Counted from the stretch's first letter, positions 40,239 through 49,422 are shown. The stretch: DNA of 64,000 nt from Archangium violaceum (GCF_016859125.1 NZ_CP069338.1:4527501-4591500); one strand, 5' to 3'. Made by a program: numbers and translations. Notes: generated from the sequence alone by a model not told the origin.

Positions 40239-41297
40239 TCAGGGAATGACCCTGCGCCGGCGGAAATCCGCGAAGATGTCCAGGAACATCGCCTCGGTGT
40301 CGACGTACTCGTGGAAGCCGAACCGGCGCGCTTTCGAGCCATCGGCGAACATGTCGTAGTCCCAGGAGAAGACGAAGTCGCCGAAGCGCCAGGACGACAC
40401 GTCCTTGTAGGGGTTCCGCTCGAGCCCATGCTTCTCGAGCATGGCGTTCCAGAGTGGCTCCTTGTCGGCCATGACGACGTCGAGTGACATCGGCAGGGGA
40501 GGCGCCACCTCGAGCTCGAAGAAGAGGGCGAGCTTCGGCCACATCTCGCTCCAGCGGAAGAGATCGCCATTGTTGATGTTGAAGGCCTGGTTGGCGCAGC
40601 GCTCGTGGGTCGCGGTCCAGACGGTCGCCCGCGCCAGGAGCCCCGCGTCCGTCATCTCGAGCAGCGAGTCGTACGCACCCGGCTTGCCCGGGAAGCGCAA
40701 GGGCAGCCCCAGCTCCTTCGACATCGCCGCGTAGACGGCGATCACCATGGCCAGGTTCATCGGGTTGCCGAGCGCGAAGCCGCACACCACGGACGGGCGG
40801 ATGGCCGACCAGGTCCAATCCCTGCCCTTCTGCCGCTGCTCGAGGAAGGCCTGCTGGTCCACGTTGAACTCGGGCGGCATGTGGTGGGCGTCGGTCTCGC
40901 GGGCCGGCGTCTTGAACGGGCCCAGATGCGCGCCGTAGACCTTGTAGCCCTGCATCAGGCTGACATGCCGCAGGCCGGACGCGACCGGCTCGACCGCGTC
41001 GACGACGTTGACGAGCATGGCGAGGTTGGGCGGCACGAGCTCGGCCCAGGTCGGTCGATCCTGGTACGCGGCGTAGAAGAGGTGCGTCACCCGGGTGAGC
41101 CCGCCGAGCTTCGCGCGACAGTCGTTCCGATCGAGCAGATCCACCTCCACGTACCGGACGCGGCCCGTTGACGCTCCGCCGCGCCGCGACAGGCCGATGA
41201 TGTCCCAGTCGCCGAGTGTCGCGAGGTGCTCGATGAGGTTGCGGCCGATGACGCCCTGGGCTCCGACGACCAGGGCGACCTTGTTCTGGGTGCTCAT
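40239..41297 (-). CDS. PRISE-like short-chain dehydrogenase
   Basis: A 352-residue atypical SDR. The start VALVVGAQGVIGRNL carries the NADP-binding glycine loop. The LMQGYKVYGAHLGPFKTPARE segment, with catalytic Tyr and Lys, and the later VCGFALGNPMNL block match the PRISE group (progesterone 5-beta-reductase/iridoid-synthase-like enone reductases). Bacterial members reduce activated C=C bonds of unknown substrates. The start at 41297 follows GGGAGGA. It is divergent from a LysR gene 94 bp away, which may control it. Confidence 0.82.
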   Translation of the reverse strand: MSTQNKVALVVGAQGVIGRNLIEHLATLGDWDIIGLSRRGGASTGRVRYVEVDLLDRNDCRAKLGGLTRVTHLFYAAYQDRPTWAELVPPNLAMLVNVVDAVEPVASGLRHVSLMQGYKVYGAHLGPFKTPARETDAHHMPPEFNVDQQAFLEQRQKGRDWTWSAIRPSVVCGFALGNPMNLAMVIAVYAAMSKELGLPLRFPGKPGAYDSLLEMTDAGLLARATVWTATHERCANQAFNINNGDLFRWSEMWPKLALFFELEVAPPLPMSLDVVMADKEPLWNAMLEKHGLERNPYKDVSSWRFGDFVFSWDYDMFADGSKARRFGFHEYVDTEAMFLDIFADFRRRRVIP

Positions 41298-41375
41298 GAC
41301 TTCCTCCCGTGGGTGCCAGCCCTGATATGGACGGCGCGGCACCCGTGCGATAGACCGCCGCACGGAACAGGACTT

Positions 41376-41390
41376 GTGAGTTGAGCTCAC
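41376..41390. promoter_or_regulatory. Small dyad just before the LysR start
   Basis: GTGAG-TTGAG-CTCAC ends 1 bp before the LysR ATG in the divergent spacer. It overlaps the expected ribosome-binding region, so it could allow autorepression. Only 5-bp arms, hence weak. Confidence 0.3.
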
Positions 41391-41391
41391 G

Positions 41392-42297
41392 ATGGCTCGA
41401 TTGGACGTCAACCGCTTCGGCGAGATGGAAGTCTTCGTGCGGGTGGTCGAGCTGGGTGGCTTCTCGGCGGCCGCCCGGGCGTTCCGCATGACGCCCTCGG
41501 CCGTGAGCAAGCTCGTCGCCCGGCTCGAGAGACGCCTGGGGGCACGGCTCGTCAATCGCTCGACCCGGGGCCTCCAGCTCACGCCGGAAGGCTGCACCTT
41601 CTACGAGCGGAGCGTTCGCCTCCTCGCGGATCTCGAGGAGGCCGAGCGGGGAGCGGCGACGAGTGACGTCCCGTGTGGCCGGTTACGCGTCAACGCCAAC
41701 GTGCCCTTCGGCACGCACTTCCTGCTGCCGCTCGTCCCGGAGTTCCTGGCCCGCTATCCGGGCGTCTCGCTGGACATCGTCCTGACCGACGCGGTCATCG
41801 ATCTGCTCGATGAGCGCACGGACGTGGCGATCCGCGCCGGGCCGCTGAAGGACTCGCGTCTCGTCGCGCGCAAGCTTGGTGAGACGCGCATGGTCATCGT
41901 CGGGGCGCCGGCCTACTTCCAGCGCTTCGCCATGCCCAGGACACCCGGTGAGCTGGAGGCGCACAATCGGCTTGGGTTCGGCTACGCGCGCGCGGTCGAG
42001 GGCTGGCCGCTGATGGACCAGGGTGTCAAGGTGACCGTCGCACCCGTCGGCAACGCCCAGGTGAGCGACGGTGAGGCGCTGCGCCACCTCGCGCTGGCGG
42101 GTCTCGGTCTTGCTCGGCTGGCCGCCTTCCAGGTCAAGGCCGACATCGCGGCGGGCCGGCTCCTGCCGGTGCTGGAGGACTGCAACCCGGGGGACACCGA
42201 GCCGGTCCACGCTGTCTTCCTCGGCCAGGGCGGGCACCTGCCAGCCCGCGTGCGGGCGTTCCTGGATCATCTCACCGACAGGGTCCGCTTCACCTGA
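41392..42297 (+). CDS. LysR-family transcriptional regulator
   Basis: A 301-residue LysR protein. Residues 8-66 form the DNA-binding domain (MEVFVRVVELGGFSAAARAF, then PSAVSKLVARLERRLGARLVNR). The rest is the two-lobed effector domain with the PLVPEFLARYPGVSLDIVLTD strand typical of the CrgA/AaeR-like group. It is divergently arranged with the PRISE-like dehydrogenase, and the next plus-strand gene is another SDR; either or both could be targets. Inducer unknown. Confidence 0.92.
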   Translation: MARLDVNRFGEMEVFVRVVELGGFSAAARAFRMTPSAVSKLVARLERRLGARLVNRSTRGLQLTPEGCTFYERSVRLLADLEEAERGAATSDVPCGRLRVNANVPFGTHFLLPLVPEFLARYPGVSLDIVLTDAVIDLLDERTDVAIRAGPLKDSRLVARKLGETRMVIVGAPAYFQRFAMPRTPGELEAHNRLGFGYARAVEGWPLMDQGVKVTVAPVGNAQVSDGEALRHLALAGLGLARLAAFQVKADIAAGRLLPVLEDCNPGDTEPVHAVFLGQGGHLPARVRAFLDHLTDRVRFT

Positions 42298-42413
42298 CGC
42301 AACCTTCTCGAGGTCGGGAGTTCCACCCAGGGTGGCATGTTGTCAGCATGTTGAAATCCGCGTTAGCCTCGATGACCACCACGCCATGGCGAACGTGGCA
42401 TTCCGGGGTCTCC

Positions 42414-43172
42414 ATGCGCTTCGCGGGAAAGTCGGCGGTCATCACGGGGGGCAGTGAGGGAATCGGTTTCGCGATCGCGGCCGGGCTCGTCGAGGAAGGC
42501 GCGCGGGTGGTGCTGGTCGCCCGGCGAGAGGACAAGCTCGTGGAGGCGGTGGGCAAGCTGGGGCCCCGCGCCTCGTACGTGGTGGGGGATGCCTCGAAAG
42601 CGGAGACGGCCGAGCGCGCCGTGGAAGCGGCGGTGAGCCGCCACGGAGGGCTGGACCTGCTCGTGAACAACGCGGGAACCCTTCGCGTTGGAGGCATCGG
42701 AGCCCTGTCCCTGGAGGACGTGGACACCATGTTCAGCGTGAACGTGCGCGGGACGGTGGTGTTCACCAACGCGGCCGTGAAGGCGCTGAGCGGGCGCCCG
42801 GGCGCGGCCATCCTGATCATCTCGTCGTCGGCGGGGCGCCGCACCGTGCCCTACCTCTCCATCTACGGCGCGACGAAGGCGGCGGTGCAGCACATGGCCC
42901 AGACGTGGGCCATCGAGCTCGCCAATCGCGGGATTCGCGTCAACTGCCTGAGCCCCGGAGGCACGAGGACTCCCGCCTTCGACGCCGCGGAGAAGGTGAT
43001 GCCGACGCTCGAGCAGGACACGATCGAGAGCAGCCTCATCAAGCGTGTGGCCACCCCCGAGGAGGTCGCGCGGCATGCCCTGATGTTGCTCGACGAGAAG
43101 ACGAGCGGCTTCGTGACGGGCGCCATCTGGGACGTGGATGGCGGCTATCAGCTCCACCGCTCCCGGCCCTAG
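42414..43172 (+). CDS. Classical SDR-family oxidoreductase
   Basis: A 252-residue short-chain dehydrogenase: cofactor loop TGGSEGIG (residues 11-18), NNAG at about 83-86, catalytic Ser in ISSSAGRR, Tyr/Lys in YGATK, and the C-terminal GAIWDVDGGY. The Arg after the second strand (LVARRED) favours NADP. The start at 42414 (MRFAGKSAVITGG) is chosen because upstream residues of the longer frame are not domain-like; its ribosome-binding site is weak. Its TAG stop shares a CTAG with the stop of the convergent LPMO gene. Confidence 0.9.
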   Translation: MRFAGKSAVITGGSEGIGFAIAAGLVEEGARVVLVARREDKLVEAVGKLGPRASYVVGDASKAETAERAVEAAVSRHGGLDLLVNNAGTLRVGGIGALSLEDVDTMFSVNVRGTVVFTNAAVKALSGRPGAAILIISSSAGRRTVPYLSIYGATKAAVQHMAQTWAIELANRGIRVNCLSPGGTRTPAFDAAEKVMPTLEQDTIESSLIKRVATPEEVARHALMLLDEKTSGFVTGAIWDVDGGYQLHRSRP

Positions 43173-44143
43173 CGCGAGGGCTCGCCGCTCACCGGCTTCT
43201 CGATGTCGATCTGGATGCGGTACCCCGCGTCCCGGACATAGACGCTGTTGCCCTGACGCGCCTCGACGGGAGCGATTCCTCCCCCGGCTTCGAGGGCACC
43301 CACCCGGACGTAGCGGGAGTGCGCATTGACCTGCCGAGCCAGCCGCACGAGCCAGTGGGCCGCGGGGCTCACCTCGTCCTCCAATCGGAGCTCGTGACGC
43401 TCCACGTCCCTGCCGTCGCGGTCGAACACCCGGAAGGTCACCTTGCTCCCCGCGCGCAAATCCTCACGGGCCTGCACCGGCTCCAGCTCCTTCCAGTCGG
43501 ATGCCGCGATGCCCGCGCTCCCGAAGTCCACGTCGATACAGGCGTAGAACGCCTCCGGGCTGTCCGAGCGTTGCCAGATGTTGTAGATGACGTGCCGGCC
43601 CCTCTTCCCGCTGGGGAATGGACAGCTCATCGTGTAGCGGTTGTTCTGGAGGGTGACGCTCGTCACGGTGCAGAACGGCGTTGCCTCGAGATCCGACCAC
43701 TTCAGCGGCTGCAGCGGATTGTAGCCATCCTTCGTCACGTAGAACTGGAAGTACCGGCCCGCGTGGGGCGCGGTCGCGTGATAGACGAACTCGAACCGGC
43801 CACTCGAGTTCGGAGCGATCAGCTTCGCCGGCCAGTCGTTCCTCGCCAGGTCCAGGGACTTGTGTGACTCATTGCCCGCGCTGCAAAGCTTTCCGTCTGG
43901 AATGATCTCTCGGTGCCGGTCATTGGCGTTCCCCTGCCTGACGCCATTCCAATCATAGAAGGCCTGCGTGCCGCCGTAGGCGATCGCCGCCTTGCAAGCC
44001 GCGGACTTGGGCGTCTCCGGCCCTTCCTTGTAGCAGTTGTACACACGGCTGATGGGGATCTCCATGGAGCCGTGCGCGAGCGACTGACCACCGGACAACA
44101 CGGACAGCAGGACCAGGGACGGCGCGATGAATGGCTTCCTCAT
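43169..44143 (-). CDS. AA10 lytic polysaccharide monooxygenase
   Basis: A 324-residue secreted copper enzyme that oxidatively cleaves chitin or cellulose. The signal peptide ends at SLA, so mature residue 1 is His24 (HGSMEIPISR), which supplies two of the three ligands of the copper histidine brace. The second His lies in TAPHAGRYFQFYVTKDGYNP. Multiple Cys and the VIYNIWQRSDS strand match the AA10/GbpA-like catalytic module. After about residue 205 there is an extra beta-rich domain (LRAGSKVTFRVFDRDGRD) like the N-acetylglucosamine-binding module of GbpA. The start at 44143 gives the signal peptide directly. Confidence 0.9.
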   Translation of the reverse strand: MRKPFIAPSLVLLSVLSGGQSLAHGSMEIPISRVYNCYKEGPETPKSAACKAAIAYGGTQAFYDWNGVRQGNANDRHREIIPDGKLCSAGNESHKSLDLARNDWPAKLIAPNSSGRFEFVYHATAPHAGRYFQFYVTKDGYNPLQPLKWSDLEATPFCTVTSVTLQNNRYTMSCPFPSGKRGRHVIYNIWQRSDSPEAFYACIDVDFGSAGIAASDWKELEPVQAREDLRAGSKVTFRVFDRDGRDVERHELRLEDEVSPAAHWLVRLARQVNAHSRYVRVGALEAGGGIAPVEARQGNSVYVRDAGYRIQIDIEKPVSGEPSR

Positions 44144-44223
44144 GCGGACGGACCTCTCTGCCTTCGAGGTGGAATTCACCGTAAAGGAGTCCGCGGCCGG
44201 GATTTTCGGGTCACCTCTGGATT

Positions 44224-45747
44224 TTAAAAGAGCTCGCGCGGGACGCCGGCCTTCTCGAACAGGTAGTCTCGCGATGCTTCGATTTCAGAACGGAGACGGC
44301 CCAGGTCCACGTCGAGAAGGGCTCCTCTCCATTTCCGGATTCTTCCAGCGACGATGACGGTGTCCACGTTGCTGCGCTCCATCAGGGTCACGATGGCGCC
44401 CGGCACGTTGTTGAGCGGGGCGACATTGATGGCATCTGTCCGCAGAAGGAGGATGTCCGCCTCCTTCCCAGGTGTCAGCGAGCCGACCTTCCGTGCGAGA
44501 CGAGCAACCCGAGCACCCTCGACCGTGGCGAAGCGGATGACGTCACGGCAGGAGAGCAGCGCGGGCAATTGCGTCTCGCCGTTCAGTGCGCGCTCGTTGA
44601 TGAGCCCCCGCTGGAGCGTGTAGACGGTCCGCATCTGCGTGAAGAAATCAGCGGTCATCGTGCATTCGACGTCGACGCTGAGCGAAGGCTGGATGCCGTG
44701 GTCGAGCGCGGTCTGGATCGGCGGCATGCCGTGCCGCATCGTCAACTCGATCGGGGCCGCGATCGAAACGCCCCCACCGGTGTCGGCGATCTGCTTCCAT
44801 GAGGCTTGCGAGATACCGGTGGCGTGGATGTACTCGATATCCGATGCGAGCAGTCCCTCCCGCCCGAGCTGCTCCAGGAGCGTTGCCTGGTCGAGTCTGC
44901 CGACGAGGTGGGTCACGATGGGCACACCCGCCTGGCGAGCAAGCGCCCAGTTCTCGCGGAACCCGCTCTCCCTGAGCTCGGCGTTCATGGCCAGCGTCAG
45001 GAGTTGGTCGCTGGAGGAGAAGTACTGCTTTTGCAGCCGCAGGAGGTCCCGCGGGTACGCGGTGCCGGAGCCCTGGCCCGACGCATAGGCATAGACCGCG
45101 CGACGTCCCGCATCCCTCAGGGCCCGGATGGCCGCATCCGAATGCTCCGGCGTATGGTTCACCTGGGACGTGTCGACGACCGTCGTCACTCCGGCATCCA
45201 GCTGGCTGAGCGAGCCGAGGAGCTCGGAGATGTAGACGTCCTCCGGCCTGTAGGCCGGCGTCAGCCTTCCAAGGATGATGTCGAAGTAGTTCCTCTCGCT
45301 GTGCGGTTGACCCTCGTTGAGCAGCAGGCCCTCCGCCAGGGAGCTCCGGAGCGCCGTTTCGAATTGATGGTGGTGGGTATCGACGAAGCCCGGCAGGACG
45401 ACCGTACCGGTCGCGTCGATGATCGCCGCACCCGTGGCCTCGAGAGCGGGCCCGACCGCGACGATCTTCCTGCCCTCGACGAGCACGTCGGCGCGGGCGA
45501 AGTCTCCAACGGAAGGATCCATGCTGAGGACCGCACCGCCCTTCAAGAGGTACCGGCGCCCCTCGGTACCGGTGTCTCGCGGCAGCTCATCCGGCTCTGG
45601 CGTATTCCGTTTCGGTCCAGGGGTCGCACAGGCAACCGCCGCTCCGAGAGAGACGGCCCCCGCCGCGAGGAACCGCCGACGGGATGTGCCTCTCGTCAAC
45701 GGTCCTCCCGCATGCACCACGTCGTTCCCGCAGACGTTCCTACACAT
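44224..45747 (-). CDS. Tat-exported amidohydrolase family protein
   Basis: A 507-residue metal-dependent hydrolase. The N-terminus has a twin-arginine signal (TSRRRFLAAGAVSLGAAVAC), so it is exported folded and possibly lipidated. The metal ligands of subtype III amidohydrolases are visible: VDTHHHQFE, THLVGRLD, IEYIHATG and SVDVECT. The C-terminal strand KVGSLTPGKEADILLL closes the second domain. Relatives deaminate or hydrolyse cyclic nitrogen compounds (guanine, cytosine, atrazine types). The start 45747 follows GGGAGC and overlaps the tail of the upstream small gene by 52 bp. Confidence 0.85.
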   Translation of the reverse strand: MCRNVCGNDVVHAGGPLTRGTSRRRFLAAGAVSLGAAVACATPGPKRNTPEPDELPRDTGTEGRRYLLKGGAVLSMDPSVGDFARADVLVEGRKIVAVGPALEATGAAIIDATGTVVLPGFVDTHHHQFETALRSSLAEGLLLNEGQPHSERNYFDIILGRLTPAYRPEDVYISELLGSLSQLDAGVTTVVDTSQVNHTPEHSDAAIRALRDAGRRAVYAYASGQGSGTAYPRDLLRLQKQYFSSSDQLLTLAMNAELRESGFRENWALARQAGVPIVTHLVGRLDQATLLEQLGREGLLASDIEYIHATGISQASWKQIADTGGGVSIAAPIELTMRHGMPPIQTALDHGIQPSLSVDVECTMTADFFTQMRTVYTLQRGLINERALNGETQLPALLSCRDVIRFATVEGARVARLARKVGSLTPGKEADILLLRTDAINVAPLNNVPGAIVTLMERSNVDTVIVAGRIRKWRGALLDVDLGRLRSEIEASRDYLFEKAGVPRELF

Positions 45748-46109
45748 CTGGAGCTCCCTTTCCTGACCTGGCAGGTCCGTGCGCACACGCCAGAGCTAGC
45801 CTGTAGGAAAGGTCTCGTCGGTCTTGCAAGGGACCTCTTCCGCTGGGGACGGATGGAGAACACGACATCGAGTGCGACGTCCAACACCTTGCCGGCAACG
45901 CGGTTGACCAGCCGGACCATCCCGTACGAGCCCGAGAGGGCCAGGTCGTGGACCGCGTGGACACCCCGGACGGGCACCGCCAGCGGGGGGACCTTCTCCA
46001 GTAATTCGAAGGGCACCGCGGCGGTGCGCTTGTGCACCTGCTCGACCGCCGTCGCGCCCTTGTCCACCGCGTCCTGCACCAGCGCCTTCACTCCGCGCCA
46101 CGTCTTCAT
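45696..46109 (-). CDS. Small protein coupled to a lipase-like hydrolase; abnormal C-terminus
   Basis: A 137-residue frame. Residues 1-80 are helical and well biased in codons (WRGVKALVQDAVDKGATAVE, then VHAVHDLALSGSYGMVRLVN). From about residue 85 the codon bias collapses, the peptide turns Arg/Ser/Cys-rich, and the frame runs 52 bp into the amidohydrolase gene. The original 3' end has probably been lost by rearrangement or frameshift. Start 46109 overlaps the hydrolase stop as ATGA, so the two are translationally coupled. The helical N-terminus could be a partner or membrane-binding accessory of the hydrolase. Family not recognised. Confidence 0.55.
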   Translation of the reverse strand: MKTWRGVKALVQDAVDKGATAVEQVHKRTAAVPFELLEKVPPLAVPVRGVHAVHDLALSGSYGMVRLVNRVAGKVLDVALDVVFSIRPQRKRSLARPTRPFLQASSGVCARTCQVRKGSSRCVGTSAGTTWCMREDR

Positions 46110-47182
46110 GGGAGCTCCCCTTCACACCAGGCCCGGACCTGGGCGTAGACGTCCGCGTGGTGGGCCAGTGCGATGTGATCCACCCCGGCCACGACCTTGA
46201 CGTTCTCCTGCGGAAAGACAGGACTCCGGTCCATCGCGCCCGCCCGGCCGGCGGCGCTCGACAGGGGCACCACGCCGTCGCCGAAGAGCGCGGAGAGCAG
46301 GTGGCGCTCGTCGCGGCCCAGTGAGCCGACGAGCAGGTGATGGGAGAGCTCCGGGAGCAACGGGACGGGGTGGCGGCGGTTCTGGAGCGGCGCCTGACTG
46401 TCTGTGCCCTCCCAGTCCTGCTTCAGCAGGTTCCCGAAGCCGAGGTCCTTCACGCCGTTGCTGCGCAGATTGGCGATGTCCGCCACCAGTTGCGTATACG
46501 GATTGGGGATGGAGCGCAGCGCCCAGGTCACCACCTTGCCCAGCCGCTCGAGGGGGGAGCCCAGGTGCGGCACGCCGATGTAGAGGGCGCGACGGACCCG
46601 GGACAGCCAGGTGAGTTCGGCCTCGGCGGCCACGTGGCATGCGCTGCGCACGACGAGCCCTCCCATGCTGTAGCCCACCAGGATGAGCTCCTCGATGGGG
46701 ACCGGGAACTCGGCCATGAGCGTTTCCAGCAGCCGGGCCAGGGCCTCGCCATTCTCGGAGATGTGCAGGCCGGAGTTGTAGCGGAGGTAGAGCGGCGTCA
46801 CGCCCAGCTCCTTCTTCAACAGCGCGCCGTAGGTGACCGCGGGCTCGCCGGGGAAGGACCAGACGGCCTCGGTGACGGCGAGCCCGTGCACCCAGAGCGC
46901 CAGTCGGCCCGTGGGCGCGGGGTAGGCCCGCTGGAGCGACGCGCGGTCGAGCCGCACCGGCTGCCCGTCGAGAAAGAGCTCCATCGGCGTGGCCAGCTCG
47001 TTGTCCTGGCGGTGGAGGTAGTCCCCCAGCACGCCATTGAGGACCCCGAGGGCGAACTCCAGCTTGCCGCCCCCCGCTCGGGCCCCGGGAGGCGACGCCG
47101 TGCCCTCCCCTGCGAGGATGGGCGGGACCGGCCCGGTTACCGGCACCAGGGCCGGCGCTTCCGTGTCATGAGGAGTCGTCAC
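46106..47182 (-). CDS. Alpha/beta hydrolase, lipase/PGAP1-like
   Basis: A predicted hydrolase of about 358 residues. The nucleophile elbow GYSMGGLVVRSACH, an oxyanion strand LALWVHGLAVTEAVWSF, the acid in FGDGVVPLSS and the His in VAGVDHIALAHH form a complete triad. Similar proteins are triacylglycerol lipases or esterases. No signal peptide is seen in the chosen form. The start is ambiguous: GTG 47182 or TTG 47218 (the latter closely follows AGGAGG). It heads a coupled pair with the small gene at 46109. Confidence 0.8.
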   Translation of the reverse strand: MTTPHDTEAPALVPVTGPVPPILAGEGTASPPGARAGGGKLEFALGVLNGVLGDYLHRQDNELATPMELFLDGQPVRLDRASLQRAYPAPTGRLALWVHGLAVTEAVWSFPGEPAVTYGALLKKELGVTPLYLRYNSGLHISENGEALARLLETLMAEFPVPIEELILVGYSMGGLVVRSACHVAAEAELTWLSRVRRALYIGVPHLGSPLERLGKVVTWALRSIPNPYTQLVADIANLRSNGVKDLGFGNLLKQDWEGTDSQAPLQNRRHPVPLLPELSHHLLVGSLGRDERHLLSALFGDGVVPLSSAAGRAGAMDRSPVFPQENVKVVAGVDHIALAHHADVYAQVRAWCEGELP

Positions 47183-47255
47183 TCCGGTGGACCATGACAC
47201 GGATGACGCGGTGCGCAAACCCTCCTGGGGATCTCGTCCCTTCCAGCGCCGCCCG

Positions 47256-49181
47256 TCAGTGGCGGTAGACCTCGAGGCCCGACAGGTTGGCGGTGCCTCC
47301 CGACGTGGTCAGGTTCAAGGTGCCATCCGTGACGGAGACGACCCACGGTCCCAACCGCTTCCACTCACCGGGGGCGCCGCTCACGTAGTTGTCCTGGACG
47401 AGCGTGCCCTCCACCCGCACGTCGAACGTCTTCGTCGCGTTGTCCTCCCATACGTAGAGGTAGACGTCATAGGTGCCCGAGGGCACCGCGCCCATCGCCA
47501 CGCTCGCGGTCGTGCCGTAGATGCACGAGCGGATCATCTGCGCGCGGTTGGCGTCCGTCGCGGGCACCAGGGGAATGCTCTGGTCCTCGAAGCGCGTACC
47601 CGTGAGGGTGAGGTTGGCCGCGCCGCTGCTGGCCTCCCAGCTCCGCCCATCGATGGTGAGCGCCGGCCCACCGAGGTTGATGGCGCGAAGGAGTGTCCCC
47701 GAGGTGGGCGGGGTGCCCGCGCGCTCCACCACGAGCAGCGCATCCGTGTAGCCCGAAGGCCAGGCGAGAGCGCGCGTCCCCGTCCCCGCGTACGTCCCGA
47801 TGAGCGTCTTCGCTCCACCCGCGCCCGGGTTCCACCAGGACAGGGTCACGTTGCCCCCTCCCAGCGCGGCGAGGTTGACGACGATGCCCGAGCGCGTCGT
47901 CGGGAAGTACGCGAGGCCGAAGCTGCCATCGCTCGCCGTGGCGGAGACGCCGTAGTCGAGTCCCCCGTTGGTGGAGGTGGTGCCGTATCCACCGGCCAGC
48001 AGCTTCTGGGTGTTCCCCGTCCGATGGTCCGGCCGCAGCAGGTGCGTCTTGTAGCCCGCGAGGAAGGACGCGAGGTTCTTGATGTCGGTGGCCGACGGCG
48101 CCTGCAAGGCCGTCTTCCAGGCCGAGTCCATGTCCCAGATGTTCTCGTGGCCATAGGCGAAGCCCACGGCACCACTGAGGTAGGACCACCAGGCCTGCGC
48201 GCGCAGGCGCCGGCGATCGAGGATGGGCGAGGACGTGCGGGCATCGTAGTACGACTCGGGCATCACCACGGGACGCACCGTCGTGCGGTTGTAGTCCGCG
48301 AGCACGTAGCTGTAGGTCGTCTCGGGAGAGTACGCGAAGTGCACGGTGTGCCAGGCCTGGCTCCCGAAGTACGCCGCGGACGAGCTCCTCCGCTTCGCGT
48401 GGTACGACATCAGGTGACGCTTCGCCTCGTTGGCGCGGATGGCGTTGGCCAGGGCGTTGGTCGCCTCGACGCGGTCGCTCGTGTCCATGCCCGCCGGGAC
48501 GTCCGCGGCATCGCCCGTGGGATTGTTGTCTCCGCCCAGAATCCAGAAGAGGTTGTTCTTGCCTCCGAACCGCTTGCCCAGGAAGGTCCCGTAGGACGTG
48601 GACGCGCTGGTCGTCATGTACGGGCGCCAGTCCCTGCCCCCGTAGCCATACCAGGACACCGCCGCCGCTACCTGGATGCCGCGCTGCCCGGCCTGGTCGA
48701 TGACCCACTCGACGTGGTCCCAGTAATCATAGCCACTCGCATCCGAGGGGTTCGTCGTGGCCACCGAGGTGATGGCCGGTGACGCCGGGTTCATGTCGTT
48801 GAAGGGCGTGTCGCCGTAATAGTTCTTCGTCCCCCACTCGCTCGGCATCGGGAGCAACATCACCTGAATGGTGTTGAAGCCCTTCGCCTTGCGGTCGTCG
48901 AGGTACGCAATCACATCCGCCTGGCTCAGCCTCGACGGCAGCCCCCACGGCGTGTCGGCGACGTACCGGAACGGCGCTCCCGTGGCCGTGACGAGGGAGC
49001 GTTGGTCCGCGCTCGCCTTGATGGGGTAGTCCGCCAGCGTGAGCGGATTCGCCGCGAGGGCGGCCTCTGGTCCTCCCGAAGCCTCTGCTTCCAGTTCTTC
49101 CCTTTCAGGACCACAGGCGCCCAGGACCACGAGGCCCAGCGCGAAGAGCGGCGTCTGCCAATGGCGACGAGATGAATTCAT
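47256..49181 (-). CDS. Lipoprotein glycoside hydrolase, DUF4038 (GH140-like) type
   Basis: A 641-residue surface lipoprotein (lipobox LGACG, Cys23). Residues about 50-400 match the DUF4038 apiosidase-like barrel: PFRYVADTPWGLPSRLS near the start, FNTIQVMLLP, FWILGGDNNPTG, and VMPESYYDAR with a candidate catalytic Glu. A beta-rich domain of the DUF5060/collagen-binding-like kind follows. The C-terminal 140 residues (INLGGPALTIDGRSWE to LSGLEVYRH) resemble a malectin-type carbohydrate-binding module. Relatives remove apiose or other sugars from pectin-like polymers. It is divergent from the amidase gene across a spacer with a double palindrome. Confidence 0.75.
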   Translation of the reverse strand: MNSSRRHWQTPLFALGLVVLGACGPEREELEAEASGGPEAALAANPLTLADYPIKASADQRSLVTATGAPFRYVADTPWGLPSRLSQADVIAYLDDRKAKGFNTIQVMLLPMPSEWGTKNYYGDTPFNDMNPASPAITSVATTNPSDASGYDYWDHVEWVIDQAGQRGIQVAAAVSWYGYGGRDWRPYMTTSASTSYGTFLGKRFGGKNNLFWILGGDNNPTGDAADVPAGMDTSDRVEATNALANAIRANEAKRHLMSYHAKRRSSSAAYFGSQAWHTVHFAYSPETTYSYVLADYNRTTVRPVVMPESYYDARTSSPILDRRRLRAQAWWSYLSGAVGFAYGHENIWDMDSAWKTALQAPSATDIKNLASFLAGYKTHLLRPDHRTGNTQKLLAGGYGTTSTNGGLDYGVSATASDGSFGLAYFPTTRSGIVVNLAALGGGNVTLSWWNPGAGGAKTLIGTYAGTGTRALAWPSGYTDALLVVERAGTPPTSGTLLRAINLGGPALTIDGRSWEASSGAANLTLTGTRFEDQSIPLVPATDANRAQMIRSCIYGTTASVAMGAVPSGTYDVYLYVWEDNATKTFDVRVEGTLVQDNYVSGAPGEWKRLGPWVVSVTDGTLNLTTSGGTANLSGLEVYRH

Positions 49182-49300
49182 GATATCTGATCCTTTCTGG
49201 AAATAGCAGGAAAGCCATATTTTCGTTCGAGCGCAAGGTGATAGCGCAGACCGTCGCGCATGACCCGGCAACGCGGGCCCGCTGCCCGTGACCGATATTC

Positions 49301-49342
49301 TACCCGGGTAATATTGACAGCTGATTATACCCGGGTAGTATT
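49301..49342 (+). promoter_or_regulatory. Promoter with twin TACCCGGGTA palindromes
   Basis: Two copies of the 10-bp palindrome TACCCGGGTA (49301-49310 and 49328-49337) flank TTGACA (49314-49319). AGTATT follows TTGACA after 17 bp, a sigma-70-like promoter pointing at the amidase gene. On the other strand TATAAT (49329-49324) points at the glycosidase gene. The palindromes sit where a repressor would block both promoters. Confidence 0.6.
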
Positions 49343-49422
49343 CGTCGAAAGAGGCACCGGACGCGCCGGGTCGGCATGGAAGCCGCCGCCAGGTGTCGCT
49401 GCTGCCTCCCACTCGGAAAACG

